A stretch of DNA of 64,000 bases from Streptococcus sanguinis SK355 (GCF_000212855.1 NZ_GL890993.1:393335-457334); one strand, 5' to 3'; shown: positions 50,733 through 62,292, counted from the first letter of the stretch. The notes: generated by a model not told the origin, from the sequence alone. Numbers and translations are program-made.

Positions 50733-53282
50733 TTACAACTTCTTCTTGAGCTCGGCCACTGCTGCCATGACTTCCAGGGGGGTCATATTGTAGATGTCCA
50801 AGTCTCGGAGTTCAGTCAGGACTGGATTTTCCGTTCCTTCTGCAAAAAGAGACATCTGCTCCGCCACTTGCGACTGCTTCGGTCTGGATGCAGTAGGAAG
50901 CTCTGAGCCTAGTCCTGTATCCTGACTCTCCAAATGACTCAAAATGCTATCCGCCCGCTCCAGCAATTTCTTAGGAAGTCCGGCAATCTTCGCCACATGA
51001 ATTCCGTAGGACTTGTCAGCCGGACCTGGCTCAATTTTATGCAGGAAAGTCACCTGTCCGTCCTTTTCCAAGGTTGCCACATGGACATTTTCCAAATGCT
51101 CCAAGCTATTCTCTAAGGCTGTCAGCTCATGATAGTGGGTAGCAAAGAGGGTCTTGGCCCCAGTATAGTGATGAATATGCTCGATAATAGCCTGAGCCAG
51201 CGCCATCCCATCGTAAGTAGCCGTCCCACGGCCCAGCTCATCAAAGAGGATGAGCGAACGCTCGCTGGCCTGCCGAATGGCCCGATTGGCCTCCATCATC
51301 TCCACCATAAAGGTGGACTGGCCGGACACCAGATCATCCGCCGCACCGATGCGAGTGAAAATCGCATCGAATAGTGGCAGACTGGCAGACTGAGCGGGCA
51401 CATAAGAGCCCATCTGTGCCATAATAACGATGATAGCCAGCTGGCGCATATAAGTTGATTTCCCGCTCATATTAGGCCCGGTAATCAGCTGGATGTCCGT
51501 TTTCTGGTCCAGCAGAATACTATTTGGAATGTAGCTTTGGGCACCCATGACCTTTTCCACAACAGCATGCCGGCCTTTTTCAATCTGCAGACGGCGCTCT
51601 GCAGTAAAGACAGGGCGCACCAAATGCTGCTGTTCAGCCACCGCAGCAAAGCTCTGCAGGACATCTACAGCTGCCAGCGTTTGTGCCAAGGCCTGCAAGC
51701 GCTGGATGTATTTGCCAGCTTCCTCGCGAATCCGCATAAAAATTTCGTATTCCAAATTAGCAGATTTTTCACGCGCCTCCAACATCTCTCCCTCAATCCG
51801 GGCCAACTCCTCTGTTCCGAAACGCTCAGAATTTTTCAGGGTCGCCTTGCGGAAGAAATGACTAGGCACATGAGCCAACTGAGAATTGGTCACATGGAAA
51901 TAGTAACCATCTTTTTTATTATAATCAATCTTCAGATTGCTGATGCCGCTGTTAGCACGTTCTTTGACTTCCAGCTCCGCAATCCATCCAGTCCCCTCCC
52001 TCAGCACAAGCCGATACTGATCCAAGGTCTCATCAAAGCCTGTCCGAATGATATTGCCCTCGGTGATGATATGGGGGGCATCCGGCGAAATAGCCGAGCT
52101 AATCAAGCCCGCCAACTCTGGAATAGGATCTAAGCCCTCAATCAAACGAGCTAGATGCGGGCTGCCGATTCCTTGCAAGATAGCCTTAATCTGAGGCACA
52201 TTGCCCAATGTTGCTGCCAGCTGCAGCAGATCCTTGGGATTGGTCTTGCCAAAAGAAACCCGACTAGCCAACCGCTCGATATCATAGACTCCCTTGAGGC
52301 TCTCCGTCAAATCACTCCGCTCAAAGAAATGATCCAGAAAAACCTCGACGACATTCTGCCGCTGGCTAATTCGCGCTTCATCAATCAGCGGACGCTGGAT
52401 CCAAGAGCGCAGCATGCGGCCGCCCATGGCTGTCTTGGTCTCGTCCATCAGCCAATAAAGACTGCCGTGCTTCTTGCCCGAGCGAGCATTTTCTGTCAAA
52501 TCCAGACTCGCCTTGGTGGCATAATCCATTTGCAGGAAGTCCTTGATTTCATAATGATGGGCCTTCTTCAAATGGCTGAGCTCCCTCATCTGGGTCCGGT
52601 GCACATACTCCAGCAATTTCCCCGCTGCCTGACGTTCCATCGGAGACAGTTCCTCTCCCAGCAGCTGGACATCATCCAAGGCTGTCTGTACATAGGACAG
52701 CAAAAGGTTCATCTGCCCAGCCAAGACCTGCTCCTCAGCTTCTGGCAAGGCATAGCCCAGCACCACTTCCCTAGCCTTCAAATTACGGATTTCCCCGCAG
52801 ACCAAGGCAAAGTCCTCTAAACTAGTCACCTGAAACTCACCGGTCACCAAGTCCATATAAGCCAGACCATAGAGGCCCTCTGAGTAATCCAGAGCCACCA
52901 GAAAGTTATTCGCAGAGTCCGGCTTACTGGAGTCCACCACCGTCCCCGGTGTGATAACCTGAACGACCTCCCGCTTAACAACTCCCTTGGCTTCCTTGGG
53001 GTCTTCCATCTGCTCCGCAATCGCTACCTTATAGCCTGACTCGACCAAAACATCAATATACTGCTGAGCCGAATGATAGGGAACTCCGGCCATGGGAATG
53101 GGATTTTCTGCATTTTTATTGCGGCTGGTGAGGGAAATCTCTAAAATCTGGGCGGCATTGACCGCATCATCATAAAACAATTCATAGAAATCCCCCATCC
53201 GAAAGAGCAAGAAAGCATCTGGATAGTCCTTCTTGATATCCAAATACTGCTGCATACCTGGCGATAACTTTTCTACTGCCAT
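50733..53282 (-). CDS. mutS: DNA mismatch repair protein MutS (HexA)
   Basis: An 849-residue MutS. The mismatch-contacting FYELFYDDA motif near residue 37 has the F-x-E; ATPase motifs are Walker [14 protein letters not shown] (about 600), [11 protein letters not shown] and [17 protein letters not shown] at 53282 with AGGAT upstream; the in-frame start at 53303 has none. It follows argR by 78 bases and is probably co-transcribed. Confidence 0.97.
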   Translation of the reverse strand: MAVEKLSPGMQQYLDIKKDYPDAFLLFRMGDFYELFYDDAVNAAQILEISLTSRNKNAENPIPMAGVPYHSAQQYIDVLVESGYKVAIAEQMEDPKEAKGVVKREVVQVITPGTVVDSSKPDSANNFLVALDYSEGLYGLAYMDLVTGEFQVTSLEDFALVCGEIRNLKAREVVLGYALPEAEEQVLAGQMNLLLSYVQTALDDVQLLGEELSPMERQAAGKLLEYVHRTQMRELSHLKKAHHYEIKDFLQMDYATKASLDLTENARSGKKHGSLYWLMDETKTAMGGRMLRSWIQRPLIDEARISQRQNVVEVFLDHFFERSDLTESLKGVYDIERLASRVSFGKTNPKDLLQLAATLGNVPQIKAILQGIGSPHLARLIEGLDPIPELAGLISSAISPDAPHIITEGNIIRTGFDETLDQYRLVLREGTGWIAELEVKERANSGISNLKIDYNKKDGYYFHVTNSQLAHVPSHFFRKATLKNSERFGTEELARIEGEMLEAREKSANLEYEIFMRIREEAGKYIQRLQALAQTLAAVDVLQSFAAVAEQQHLVRPVFTAERRLQIEKGRHAVVEKVMGAQSYIPNSILLDQKTDIQLITGPNMSGKSTYMRQLAIIVIMAQMGSYVPAQSASLPLFDAIFTRIGAADDLVSGQSTFMVEMMEANRAIRQASERSLILFDELGRGTATYDGMALAQAIIEHIHHYTGAKTLFATHYHELTALENSLEHLENVHVATLEKDGQVTFLHKIEPGPADKSYGIHVAKIAGLPKKLLERADSILSHLESQDTGLGSELPTASRPKQSQVAEQMSLFAEGTENPVLTELRDLDIYNMTPLEVMAAVAELKKKL

Positions 53283-53360
53283 CTCTATCCTTTCTAAAAA
53301 CAAACGAGGTCAGGACTTCCGTCTCAAACCTCTCCATTTTTCCTGAAAAAACTGTGATTC

Positions 53361-53798
53361 TTACATCGCTTCCTGTATTTGCTCTTCAATCTCCTGAGCA
53401 GCCGCCTGATCCCGGCAAATCACTAAAAGAGTATTGGCACCCGCAACGGTTCCCAGAATGCGGCTATCGAACGAGCTATCCACGACATTGGCCAGCACTG
53501 TTGCCTCTCCCAGGCCCGTACGAAGAACCAGACTAAACTCTGCCCTGGCTACACTCTCCACATGCTTGGCTAAAAACTCTATAAAATCAATCTCTTCAGT
53601 CTCATGCGCCAAAACATAATAAGTCAGCCCCTTCTTCTTAACTTTAGTCAGGCCGATTTCACGAAGGTCACGCGACAGGGTAGTCTGTGTTACATAAATC
53701 CCTTGCGCTTCCAGACGATCCTGAATCTCCTTTTGCGTTCCTAGCTTTTCCTCCTTAATCATCGTTTTGACTAACTGATGACGGTCATTCTTTCTCAT
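53361..53798 (-). CDS. argR: ArgR-family arginine repressor
   Basis: A 145-residue hexameric arginine repressor. N-terminal winged helix (about 1-70: TQKEIQDRLEAQGIYVTQTTLSRDLREIGLTKV) and C-terminal arginine-binding oligomerisation domain with GTVAGANTLLVICRD. Streptococci carry several ArgR paralogs; the one between argS and mutS is usual. Autoregulation is likely given AT-rich ARG-box-like sequence upstream. Confidence 0.94.
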   Translation of the reverse strand: MRKNDRHQLVKTMIKEEKLGTQKEIQDRLEAQGIYVTQTTLSRDLREIGLTKVKKKGLTYYVLAHETEEIDFIEFLAKHVESVARAEFSLVLRTGLGEATVLANVVDSSFDSRILGTVAGANTLLVICRDQAAAQEIEEQIQEAM

Positions 53799-53953
53799 TT
53801 CTACCTCATTATTGAATATTTAGAAGCTGCATTCATGAAGAATACTCCATCCGATGAAAAACTGCTTCTCCATCAATCTAGGCAAAGATTTGCAGGAATA
53901 CTGAGAATAAACAAAAAACTTTAACCAAGAGTGTCAGGGAAGGAGGCATTTAG
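53799..53953. promoter_or_regulatory. argR-argS divergent control region
   Basis: AT-rich, with ARG-box-like pieces (TGAATATTTAG at 53812-53822, GCATTCATGAAGAATA about 53828-53843). I see no clear promoter for argR here; the sites are weak matches. Confidence 0.3.
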
Positions 53954-54073
53954 ATGGAAAACTCATCTATAAATACAGGTTCTTATCCCTCTTATTATAT
54001 CAGAAAAATTCCTATTAGCCCAAAAATTATTCCCAAAAAAATTGAAGATTCCTTAAAAAATGTGATAAAATAA
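53954..54073 (+). CDS. Possible 39-residue protein before argS
   Basis: ORF starting [20 protein letters not shown] with a strong AGGAGG 7 bases before the ATG. It ends over the argS -10. No family recognised, rich in Ile, Lys and Pro. It could be a leader ORF or chance; no promoter is evident. Confidence 0.35.
   Translation: MENSSINTGSYPSYYIRKIPISPKIIPKKIEDSLKNVIK
54042..54071 (+). promoter_or_regulatory. argS promoter
   Basis: TTGAAG (54042-54047), 18 bases, TAAAAT (54066-54071) preceded by TGA. No T-box elements are seen. Confidence 0.65.
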
Positions 54074-54098
54074 TAACAAAAGACACAAAGGAGCAAAT

Positions 54099-55787
54099 AT
54101 GGATAACAAACAGTTGATTGCCGGCGAATTGGCCAAGGTTATTGACAGCCTTGATCAAGACGCTATTTTAAATTTATTGGAGCAGCCAAAGAGCTCTGAA
54201 CTTGGTGATATCGCCTTCCCTGCCTTTTCTCTGGCAAAGACTGAGCGCAAAGCTCCTCAGGCTATCGCTGCTTACATCGCTGAAAATATTGACACGGCGC
54301 ATTTTGATAAAGTCGTTGCGACTGGGCCTTATGTCAACTTTTTCCTCAGCAAAGCTGAAATTTCTGGCCAAGTTATCAAAGAAGTCATCAAAGACGGAGC
54401 TGATTACGGCCAGCAAAACGAAGGAAATGGGGAAAATGTCACCATTGACCTATCCAGCCCAAACATTGCCAAGCCTTTCTCAGTCGGCCACTTGCGCTCT
54501 ACTGTTATCGGTGATGCTCTTTCCAACATCTTCCGCAAGATTGGCTACAACACCATCAAAATCAACCACTTGGGAGACTGGGGCAAACAGTTCGGCCTCC
54601 TGATGGTAGCTTATAAGAAGTGGGGAAGCCAGGAAGCTGTTGAAGCCAACCCTATCGACGAGCTCCTCAAACTCTACGTGCGTATCAATGCTGAGATTGA
54701 AAACGACCCATCTCTAGATGACGAAGGTCGCCTTTGGTTCAAGAAGCTAGAAGACGGTGACCCAGAAGCGACTGAGCTCTGGCAATGGTTCCGCGACGAA
54801 AGTCTGATGGAGTTCAACCGTATCTACGAACTCCTAGGTGTCGAATTTGACAGTCTAAATGGTGAAGCTTTCTACAACGACAAGATGGATGAAGGGATTC
54901 AAATCCTCGAAGAAAAAGGGCTCTTACAGGAATCAAAAGGAGCTAGCATTGTAGACTTGGAAGACTTCAACCTTCCGCCTGCTATGATTAAAAAATCAGA
55001 CGGTGCTACCCTCTACATTACACGTGATATCGCAACAGCCATCTACCGGGCTCGCACTTACAACTTTGTCAAAAATGTCTATGTTGTAGGTCAAGAGCAG
55101 GCCAACCACTTCAGACAGCTTAAGGCTGTTCTGAAAAAGATGGGCTTTGACTGGAGCGATGACATGATTCACGTTGACTTCGGTCTGGTGACTAAGAACC
55201 GTCAAAAACTGTCTACACGTAAAGGAAATATCATCCTTCTCGAGCCAACTCTGCTGGAGGCTATCAGCCGGGCTAAGAGCCAGATTGAAGCTAAAAACCC
55301 AGATTTGGAAAACAAGGAAGCTGTTGCTCGTGCAGTTGGGGTTGGAGCAGTTAAGTTCTACGACCTCAAAACTGACCGCCGCAATGGTTACGACTTTGAT
55401 CTGGAAGCTATGGTTTCCTTCGAGGGAGAAACAGGCCCTTACATCCAGTATGCCTATGCTCGTATCCAGTCTATCCTGCGCAAGGCGAACTTCCAGCCAG
55501 ATGCAGAGGCTACATACAGCCTGAACGATCCAGAAAGCTGGGAAATTATCAAGTTGCTCCAAGACTTCGGTCGCGTTGTCAAACGTGCTGCTGATAACTA
55601 TGAGCCATCTCTGATTGCCAAATATGCTATCAGTCTGGCCCAAGCCTTTAACAAATACTATGCACACACTCGGATTCTGGACGAAAGCCCTGAGCGCGAC
55701 AGCCGTCTGGCTCTCAGCTACTCAACAGCTGTCGTCCTCAAAGAAGCTCTGCGTCTGCTGGGAGTAGAAGCGCCAGAAAAGATGTAA
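54099..55787 (+). CDS. argS: Arginyl-tRNA synthetase
   Basis: A 562-residue class I synthetase charging tRNA-Arg. The HIGH-like motif is [22 protein letters not shown] (about 120-142), and the KMSKS-like loop is [10 protein letters not shown]-terminal Add-1 domain and C-terminal DALR anticodon domain (about 445-562) are present. AAGGAG precedes the ATG. Divergent from argR-mutS, as in other streptococci. Confidence 0.98.
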   Translation: MDNKQLIAGELAKVIDSLDQDAILNLLEQPKSSELGDIAFPAFSLAKTERKAPQAIAAYIAENIDTAHFDKVVATGPYVNFFLSKAEISGQVIKEVIKDGADYGQQNEGNGENVTIDLSSPNIAKPFSVGHLRSTVIGDALSNIFRKIGYNTIKINHLGDWGKQFGLLMVAYKKWGSQEAVEANPIDELLKLYVRINAEIENDPSLDDEGRLWFKKLEDGDPEATELWQWFRDESLMEFNRIYELLGVEFDSLNGEAFYNDKMDEGIQILEEKGLLQESKGASIVDLEDFNLPPAMIKKSDGATLYITRDIATAIYRARTYNFVKNVYVVGQEQANHFRQLKAVLKKMGFDWSDDMIHVDFGLVTKNRQKLSTRKGNIILLEPTLLEAISRAKSQIEAKNPDLENKEAVARAVGVGAVKFYDLKTDRRNGYDFDLEAMVSFEGETGPYIQYAYARIQSILRKANFQPDAEATYSLNDPESWEIIKLLQDFGRVVKRAADNYEPSLIAKYAISLAQAFNKYYAHTRILDESPERDSRLALSYSTAVVLKEALRLLGVEAPEKM

Positions 55788-55806
55788 ACTTAATTTAGAA
55801 ACATCA

Positions 55807-55837
55807 AAAAACGAAAACCTCACTGGTTTTCGTTTTT
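55807..55837. terminator. Bidirectional terminator argS/nrdI
   Basis: AAAAACGAAAACC / GGTTTTCGTTTTT with a TCACT loop, T-runs on both strands. Confidence 0.9.
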
Positions 55838-56296
55838 TTCAATATGATAGAGCTCCTCAATAATCCCTGCAACCTTCTTAATGTCTCCCAACATGCCACG
55901 CATTTCAAAATCGGCCAAAACCGGAAATCCGAAGCGCTCTGAATATTGCTTGGCAGTCAAACAGTATTGATTGTTAAAGTTACGATTACCGCTGCCAATG
56001 ACACCTAGACACTTACTGGCATTCTGACCATAGGCGATAAAGTCCCCCACATCGGTTGTCAGAATTTCTACATCGCCATTGTCGACACCATTGCCACCCT
56101 CCAGATAAGTCGGCAGAAAAGCGATAAAAGGATTGTCCATTTCAAAAAAGGGCTGCCCTTCCTTTACTAGGTCTTTGATATGAATCTTCTCTACTTCTAT
56201 ACTTGTATGCTGCTCCAGCAAATAGTCTGTCAGCCGACGGACAAAACTCTCTGTATTGCCGCTCAAGCTGATGTAAACCAAGGAAACCTTTGTCAT
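55820..56296 (-). CDS. nrdI: Flavodoxin-like NrdI
   Basis: 158 residues. The FMN phosphate loop [13 protein letters not shown] near the N-terminus and the ring-binding [34 protein letters not shown] region mark NrdI, which supplies the oxidant that assembles the manganese cofactor of class Ib ribonucleotide reductase. ATG at 56296 with GGAG upstream. nrdHEF are not in the window. Confidence 0.9.
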   Translation of the reverse strand: MTKVSLVYISLSGNTESFVRRLTDYLLEQHTSIEVEKIHIKDLVKEGQPFFEMDNPFIAFLPTYLEGGNGVDNGDVEILTTDVGDFIAYGQNASKCLGVIGSGNRNFNNQYCLTAKQYSERFGFPVLADFEMRGMLGDIKKVAGIIEELYHIEKNENQ

Positions 56297-56370
56297 TTTA
56301 CTCTCCATTCTAAAAAATAACAGATATTGCTTCTTAAAATTGTAAGCACTTATCTGTTATTTGTCAAATC

Positions 56371-56889
56371 TTATTCATTTGCAGCTAGTTCTGCTTTTTC
56401 AGCCTCTTTTTGCTGCTGGACTAGCTTAAAGATGACGATGGAAAGGAAGATTAGACTAATGACTACTGAAAGGAGGATGGAGAAATTCAGCCCCGTCATC
56501 TGTGCCGAAAGAAGAGTTGAGTCTGAAAAAGAAGAAGCTATAATTCCCTTTGATACCACATAAGCATAGGCTGTCGAAATCAAGCCCACAAGAACATCGG
56601 CAATGTAGATAAGATTGGCCTTAAATACATCTTTCCTAAAAAGGAAGAAAAGAGCCACTATTAAGAGAATGATGTGCCCGTAAAAAAAGAAATTATTGGC
56701 TAGCGAATTCGCCACTTCAGCACTCTTGCTAAAATAAGTTGCATACTGGGATTTTGCTGGTTCTTCTATCTGCTTAAGAATGCTTTTCACTCCAGCATCA
56801 GAAGAAGTGAACTTGCTAAAAAGTCCCCACAAGGTTCCTACGGTTGACAAGCCCAGCAAAACATAAAGATAAATTGGTTTCTTTTTCAT
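56371..56889 (-). CDS. Four-helix membrane protein of unknown function
   Basis: 172 residues with hydrophobic helices at about 6-24, 66-84, 92-110 and 132-158, and a Lys/Glu-rich C-terminal tail. ATG at 56889 with AGGAGG upstream. Own consensus promoter. I recognise no family; similar small membrane proteins occur widely in streptococci. Confidence 0.75.
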   Translation of the reverse strand: MKKKPIYLYVLLGLSTVGTLWGLFSKFTSSDAGVKSILKQIEEPAKSQYATYFSKSAEVANSLANNFFFYGHIILLIVALFFLFRKDVFKANLIYIADVLVGLISTAYAYVVSKGIIASSFSDSTLLSAQMTGLNFSILLSVVISLIFLSIVIFKLVQQQKEAEKAELAANE

Positions 56890-56920
56890 GAACGCCTCCT
56901 GTAAAGAAATATTTTCACTT

Positions 56921-56949
56921 ATTATACACCGAAAAGAAAAAGCTGACAA
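56921..56949 (-). promoter_or_regulatory. Promoter of membrane protein gene at 56371
   Basis: Minus strand: TTGTCA (56944-56949), 17 bases, TATAAT (56921-56926) preceded by TGTG. Confidence 0.8.
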
Positions 56950-57022
56950 GACCAAGAGGCTTTCGCCTTTTCAGAAGCCCACACAATAGCTAAGCCCCTA
57001 TCCATATCTTTTATTCAAAATC

Positions 57023-57050
57023 AAAGCCGAAACACTGCTGTCTCGGCTTT
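57023..57050 (-). terminator. Terminator of malQ-glgP
   Basis: AAAGCCGA / TCGGCTTT with a 12-base loop; T's on both sides. Confidence 0.75.
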
Positions 57051-57066
57051 TTTTATTCAAAGAATA

Positions 57067-59328
57067 TTAGTTGTTCAAGTGCCATACTTCTTCTTCGTAT
57101 TGAGCGATAGTACGGTCAGATGAGAAGAAGCCAGCTTTGGCGATATTGACGATGACTTTGTCCATCCAAGCATCGCGGTCTTCATAGTCCGCCAGCATGC
57201 GCTCTTTGACTTGGATATAGTCTTCCAGATCCAGCAGGGTCATGAACCAGTCCTTGCTGATTAGTTCATTGTAAAGACGTTCCAAGCGTTCAGCTTTACC
57301 AACTGCCAATACTTCATCGCTGACGATAAAGTCAACCAACGGCTTGATAGCTTCGCGCGCATAGTACTCACTAGACTTGTAAGCAGATTTTGCATAGAGG
57401 TCAATAACAGTCTCAGAATCTTCACCGAAGATGTAGATGTTGTCTTCGCCGACCAGCTCTGCAATCTCAACATTGGCTCCGTCCATAGTACCAAGAGTCA
57501 AAGCACCGTTAAGCATGAACTTCATGTTACCAGTACCAGATGCTTCCTTAGAAGCCAGGGAAATCTGCTCAGAAATATCACCAGCCGCAATCAAGAAGCT
57601 AGATGCCGTAACATTGTAGTTTTCTACCATAACTACTTGCAGGTGTGGAGCCACTTGAGGGTCATTAGCAATTACTTCTGACAAGCAAAGGATGAGGTGG
57701 ATGATGTCCTGTGCAATTGTGTAAGCAGGAGCAGCCTTACCACCGAAGAAGACAGTGATTGGACGAGCAGGGATGTTACCAGCCTTGATGTCCAGATACT
57801 TGTGGATAACGTACAGAGCGTTCATTTGTTGGCGCTTGTACTCATGCAGACGCTTGATTTGGATATCAAAGATAGATTCTGGATTGATTTCCACGCCTTG
57901 TGCTTCCTTCAAGTGACGAGCCAATTTACGCTTGTTATGAGCCTTGATGCCTTCCAATTTTTCTTTAACATTTGCAGCGCCAGTGAATTCCAACAAGCCT
58001 TCGAGCTTAGTTGCATCATGGTGCCAGTCGCGGCCCAGCAACTCATCCAGATAATGAGACAGGCGTGGGTTGGCATGCATGAGCCAGCGGCGGAAAGTAA
58101 TACCGTTGGTCTTGTTATTGAATTTTTCAGGGTAGATATCGTAGAAGGCTTTAAGCTCAGAGTTTTTCAGGATTTCTGTATGCAGAGCAGCAACCCCATT
58201 GACACTGTATCCGTAGTGGATATCCATGTGTGCCATGTGCACACGATCGTCCTCATCAATGATTTGCACTGCTGGATCTGCGTATTTAGCTTTAACCCGC
58301 TTGTCAAGCTCTTTGATGATAGGTACCAGATGCGGTACTACTTCTTTCAAGAATTCCAGAGGCCATTTTTCAAGAGCTTCTGCCAAAATCGTGTGGTTTG
58401 TATAAGCAGTCATCTTCTGTACGATAGCAATTGCTTCATCCAGATCCAAACCACGCTCAGTCAAAAGACGAATCATTTCTGGGATAACCAGAGATGGGTG
58501 GGTATCATTGATTTGGATGACAGCGTAGTCTGCCAAGTCGTGCAGGTTGCTACCTTTTTCAATCGCTTCGTCAATAATCAGCTGAGCACCATTTGAAACC
58601 ATGAAGTATTGCTGGAAGATACGGAGCAATTCCCCTTGCTTGTCACTATCATCTGGATAGAGGAAGAGGGTCAAGTTGCGAGCGATATCTGTCTTATCAA
58701 AGTCAATACCGTCTGTAATGATATCTGCATCCACTGAGTCCAAATCAAAGAGACGAAGACGGTTCTTGGTTTCTGTCTTGTAACCAGGCACATCAATATC
58801 ATAAAGAGTAGATGTCAGAGTGAAGTGAGCAAATGGCACTTGGTAGCTGCGGCTAGAGCGAACCAACCAGTTTTGCTCAGTCAGCCAGAAGTTAGGAATA
58901 GTTGTCTGTTCGTTGTTTTTCAAAACCTGTTGGAAAAGACCAAAGTGGTAGTTCAGTCCTACACCATCACCATTGAGACCAAGTGTCGCAATAGAGTCCA
59001 GGAAGCAGGCAGCCAGACGGCCCAAGCCTCCGTTACCCAGAGACGGTTCCAACTCAACTTCTTCTACTTCGATCAAGTCCTTGCCAGCATCTGCCAGTTC
59101 TTGCTTCACATCATCATAAAGTCCAAGGTTGATCAAGTTGTTAGACAAGAGTTTACCAATCAGGAATTCAGCTGAAATATAGTAGAGTTTTTTCTTACCA
59201 GTATTGACTGGCTTTTGAGCGCTGGCTAATTTAGTGTAGTTCAAAAGAGCCAGGTAGAGTTCTTCATTGCTGCAATCAGCAAGATTCTTTGAATAAGTAT
59301 TTTTGATATAAGTTTGTAAGTTTGACAT
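57067..59328 (-). CDS. glgP: Maltodextrin/glycogen phosphorylase
   Basis: A 753-residue GT35 phosphorylase releasing glucose-1-phosphate from maltodextrin ends. [28 protein letters not shown] holds the pyridoxal-phosphate Lys. It lacks the long N-terminal regulatory extension of eukaryotic enzymes. AAGGA precedes the ATG. It follows malQ by 32 bases, the usual streptococcal malQ-malP/glgP operon. Works with MalQ on imported maltodextrins and with PulA. The symbol malP would fit equally. Confidence 0.95.
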   Translation of the reverse strand: MSNLQTYIKNTYSKNLADCSNEELYLALLNYTKLASAQKPVNTGKKKLYYISAEFLIGKLLSNNLINLGLYDDVKQELADAGKDLIEVEEVELEPSLGNGGLGRLAACFLDSIATLGLNGDGVGLNYHFGLFQQVLKNNEQTTIPNFWLTEQNWLVRSSRSYQVPFAHFTLTSTLYDIDVPGYKTETKNRLRLFDLDSVDADIITDGIDFDKTDIARNLTLFLYPDDSDKQGELLRIFQQYFMVSNGAQLIIDEAIEKGSNLHDLADYAVIQINDTHPSLVIPEMIRLLTERGLDLDEAIAIVQKMTAYTNHTILAEALEKWPLEFLKEVVPHLVPIIKELDKRVKAKYADPAVQIIDEDDRVHMAHMDIHYGYSVNGVAALHTEILKNSELKAFYDIYPEKFNNKTNGITFRRWLMHANPRLSHYLDELLGRDWHHDATKLEGLLEFTGAANVKEKLEGIKAHNKRKLARHLKEAQGVEINPESIFDIQIKRLHEYKRQQMNALYVIHKYLDIKAGNIPARPITVFFGGKAAPAYTIAQDIIHLILCLSEVIANDPQVAPHLQVVMVENYNVTASSFLIAAGDISEQISLASKEASGTGNMKFMLNGALTLGTMDGANVEIAELVGEDNIYIFGEDSETVIDLYAKSAYKSSEYYAREAIKPLVDFIVSDEVLAVGKAERLERLYNELISKDWFMTLLDLEDYIQVKERMLADYEDRDAWMDKVIVNIAKAGFFSSDRTIAQYEEEVWHLNN

Positions 59329-59360
59329 GATTAATCCTTTCAAGTCTAGTTAGCTATTCT

Positions 59361-60872
59361 TTATTTGTTAATTAAATCGGTATTCATACGACGGTAAGTC
59401 TTAGTCAAGCTGTAAAGCTCACCTTCGACAATTGGATTCAACTCTTCAGCTGTCATCCGCCAAGTCCAGTTGCCACCAATTGTGGATGGATAGTTCATCC
59501 GTGCTGCACTGTCTAATTCCAGCAAGTCTTGCATGGTCGCAATGGCCATAAAGCTGACTGAAGCAAAGATTGTGCGCAGCATTGCATGAGGTACTGTTTC
59601 GTACTCCTTGCGGTTGGTGTACTGTGCCATGTACTGGCGAGTAGCGTCGTCAATCTCATCCTTGTACCAGCCCAAAACAGTATTGTTATCATGGGTTCCT
59701 GTATACATGACTGAGTTGTTTGGCGCCAGATGCGGACTGTCGATGCTTTCATCATCAGGATTGAAGGCGAATTGCAAGATCTTCATTCCTGGGAAACCAG
59801 TGCGCTCGCGCAGCTCGATCACTTCGTCCGTCATAAAGCCTAGGTCTTCTGCGATGATATTCAAATCACCCAAAGCTTCCTTGACTGCTGCAAAGAGTTT
59901 GTAGTCTGGACCTTTGACCCACTTACCAGAAGCAGATGTTTCTGAGCCGGCAGGTACTTCCCAGTAAGACTCAAAGCCGCGGAAGTGGTCGATACGGACA
60001 ATGTCGTAAATCTTGAAGCTTTCGCGCAGACGCTCAATCCACCAAGCATAGCCATCTTTGTCCATAGCTTCCCAGTCATAGATAGGATTGCCCCAAAGCT
60101 GGCCAGTTTCTGAAAATTCATCTGGCGGACAGCCTGCCACACAGGTCGGTTTGCCAACAGCATCTGTCTTAAAGAAGTGCGGCTGTGCCCACACATCAGC
60201 ACTGTCAGCTGCCACATAGATTGGCATATCACCGACAATCTCAATGTGATGTTCATTAGCATAGGCTTTTAATCTTAACCACTGCTTAAAGAAGAGATAC
60301 TGGGTCACACGATGGTAGGTCAGCTTATCAGCCAGCTTCTCACGATAAGAAGCGAGGCTAGCAGCCTCACGGCGACGGATCGCTTCGTCCGGCCACTCTG
60401 TCCAAGCTAGATTATCAAAATGCTCCTTGATAGCCATGTACTCAGCGAAAACTTCTAGCCAAGCTGCATTTTGCTCTACAAAGCTCTCATAGTCAGACAG
60501 ATCGTCTGCTTTCAAGAAGCGAGCTACTGCTTTTTCCATGATTGGACGGCGAGCATCGAAAATCTTTGCATAATCCACTTTTCTAGGATCATCTCCGAAA
60601 TCAGCTCCCTTGACATCTGCCTCGTTCAACAAACCTTCTTCTATCAGAATATCAAAATCGATAAAGTAGGTATTCCCCGCAAAAGCAGAGAAAGACTGAT
60701 AAGGAGAATCACCATAACTGGTAGTTCCCAGTGGCAAAATCTGCCAATAGCGCTGCTTGGTGCGAACCAAGAAGTCTACAAAATCATAAGCACTTTGGCC
60801 AAAAGATCCGATACCGTACTTACCCGGAAGGGATGAAATGTGCATGAGCACGCCGCTTTGACGTTTTTTCAT
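59361..60872 (-). CDS. malQ: 4-alpha-glucanotransferase (amylomaltase)
   Basis: A 503-residue GH77 enzyme that disproportionates maltodextrins. Conserved motifs include SPYQSFSAFAGN, VRIDHFRGFESYWEVPAG (catalytic Asp region), IAEDLGF (catalytic Glu) and TGTHDNNTVLGW. First gene of the malQ-glgP operon, behind a promoter with an overlapping MalR/CcpA-type operator. Confidence 0.96.
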   Translation of the reverse strand: MKKRQSGVLMHISSLPGKYGIGSFGQSAYDFVDFLVRTKQRYWQILPLGTTSYGDSPYQSFSAFAGNTYFIDFDILIEEGLLNEADVKGADFGDDPRKVDYAKIFDARRPIMEKAVARFLKADDLSDYESFVEQNAAWLEVFAEYMAIKEHFDNLAWTEWPDEAIRRREAASLASYREKLADKLTYHRVTQYLFFKQWLRLKAYANEHHIEIVGDMPIYVAADSADVWAQPHFFKTDAVGKPTCVAGCPPDEFSETGQLWGNPIYDWEAMDKDGYAWWIERLRESFKIYDIVRIDHFRGFESYWEVPAGSETSASGKWVKGPDYKLFAAVKEALGDLNIIAEDLGFMTDEVIELRERTGFPGMKILQFAFNPDDESIDSPHLAPNNSVMYTGTHDNNTVLGWYKDEIDDATRQYMAQYTNRKEYETVPHAMLRTIFASVSFMAIATMQDLLELDSAARMNYPSTIGGNWTWRMTAEELNPIVEGELYSLTKTYRRMNTDLINK

Positions 60873-60920
60873 TTTGTCACCTCTTTATTTTTTCCTCTAC
60901 GCCTTTTCATTTTTACTTAA

Positions 60921-60971
60921 TGCAAACGTTTGCGTCGACTTGATTATAACCTATTTTTTTTTTTAGTGCAA
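60921..60971 (-). promoter_or_regulatory. malQ promoter with MalR/CcpA operator
   Basis: Minus strand: TTGCAC (60966-60971), 17 bases, TATAAT (60943-60948). The palindrome TGCAAACGTTTGCG (60921-60934) covers the start site and matches LacI-family operators (MalR; also cre-like). Confidence 0.85.
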
Positions 60972-61066
60972 GGGGTTTTGAATATTTTTTTTAATTTATT
61001 TCTTAAAGGCTCTAGGGCTTTTTTAGGACTTCCCTACTGCCCCAATTGTTTAACGTTTTTCTCTTC

Positions 61067-61128
61067 TTGCAAGCGTTCTCTTTTTGTGTTAAAATGTTCT
61101 TACAAACAGAAAACGTTTGCGTTTGCGG
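61067..61128 (+). promoter_or_regulatory. malR promoter with operator
   Basis: TTGCAA (61067-61072), 17 bases, TAAAAT (61090-61095). AAAACGTTTGCG (61110-61121), followed by GTTTGCGG, lies just past the start site. GCAAGCGTT overlaps the -35, another cre-like piece. A leader of about 200 bases runs to malR; nothing else is seen in it. Confidence 0.75.
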
Positions 61129-61308
61129 AGAAACTGCTTCATACTTGCTTTTTTGACCACAATAGTTAAGCAAAATCACTGGTTGCGATAGCTATTTTTG
61201 GCATAGGTTTGCATGACTCTTAGAAAGTAAGTGCTTCTACTAGTAGATTCAAAATAGTTGATGTTATAGAAATGATTTCCAGCAAATGCAGGCCTTTAGG
61301 AGGTTTTT

Positions 61309-62292
61309 ATGCGAGTTACTATCAAAGAAGTCGCAAAACTAGCAGGCGTATCCCCCTCTACCGTGACCCGCGTCGTGCAAAATAAATCAACCATCAGTGA
61401 AGAAACTAAAAAACGTGTCCGTGCTGCTATGAAGGAGCTGGACTATCATCCCAATCTCAATGCCAGAAGTCTGGTCAGCCAGTCTAGCCAGGTCATCGGC
61501 TTGGTCCTGCCGGACGACTCAGATGTCTTCTATCAAAATCCTTTCTTCCCAACTGTATTGCGAGGGATTTCTCAGATTGCTTCTGACTATGACTATGCCA
61601 TCCAGATCAGCACAGGGCAAGATGAAGCGCATCGCTTGGAAAATCTGAAGCAGATGATTTTAGGAAAACGAGTAGACGGACTGATTTTTCTTTATTCTAA
61701 GCAGGACGATCCTTTGGTCGACTTTGCAGTCAGAAATAACTTCCCTTTCCTTATCCTTGGGAAAGCTGTCTCACCTTTCATCTCTCTAGTGGACAACGAC
61801 AATATCAAGGCTGGCTATGACGCGACCAGATACTTCCTTGACATGGGCTATCGAAAAATCGCCTTTCTGGCCGGGAATAAGGAGCTGGTCGTTTCCCAGG
61901 ATCGTTACACAGGCTACAAGCAAGCCCTGAATGAAGCAGGCCTGGCTTTTGATGAACGCATTATCAAATTCGCCTTCGGTTTCCTTCTGGAAGACAACAG
62001 TTACAAGATTATGGAGGAGCTGCCGCTGGATGAGATTGAAGCTATCGTGACATCTGATACCTTGGTAGCAGAAGGAGCCCTGCACTATCTCAAAGATCAG
62101 GACTACCAGATTCCCATTATCACCTTTGACTCTCTCAAACCACGCATTGATGTGGATGCCTATATCGATATCAATGCCCTCGAGCTTGGGAAAGAGTCTT
62201 TCCGGACCCTCTTCCAAATCATCAAAGACAATAAAGAAGACAAGCAAATCTGCTATCGCCAGCTGATTCCGCATAGCATCAGCACTCGCTAA
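61309..62292 (+). CDS. malR: LacI-family maltose operon repressor MalR
   Basis: 327 residues. HTH_LacI domain at the N-terminus (TIKEVAKLAGVSPSTVTRVVQNKSTISEETKKRV) with the hinge helix PNLNARSLVS, then a periplasmic-binding-like sugar domain. TAGGAGG lies 7 bases before the ATG. It is divergent from malQ-glgP, both promoters have CGTTTGCG operators, and pulA follows, so it should repress maltodextrin genes and itself. Confidence 0.92.
   Translation: MRVTIKEVAKLAGVSPSTVTRVVQNKSTISEETKKRVRAAMKELDYHPNLNARSLVSQSSQVIGLVLPDDSDVFYQNPFFPTVLRGISQIASDYDYAIQISTGQDEAHRLENLKQMILGKRVDGLIFLYSKQDDPLVDFAVRNNFPFLILGKAVSPFISLVDNDNIKAGYDATRYFLDMGYRKIAFLAGNKELVVSQDRYTGYKQALNEAGLAFDERIIKFAFGFLLEDNSYKIMEELPLDEIEAIVTSDTLVAEGALHYLKDQDYQIPIITFDSLKPRIDVDAYIDINALELGKESFRTLFQIIKDNKEDKQICYRQLIPHSISTR

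Noticed and set aside
54001..54098. T-box for argS
   Set aside because: No specifier hairpin or T-box sequence, and the promoter lies only about 30 bases before the start codon.
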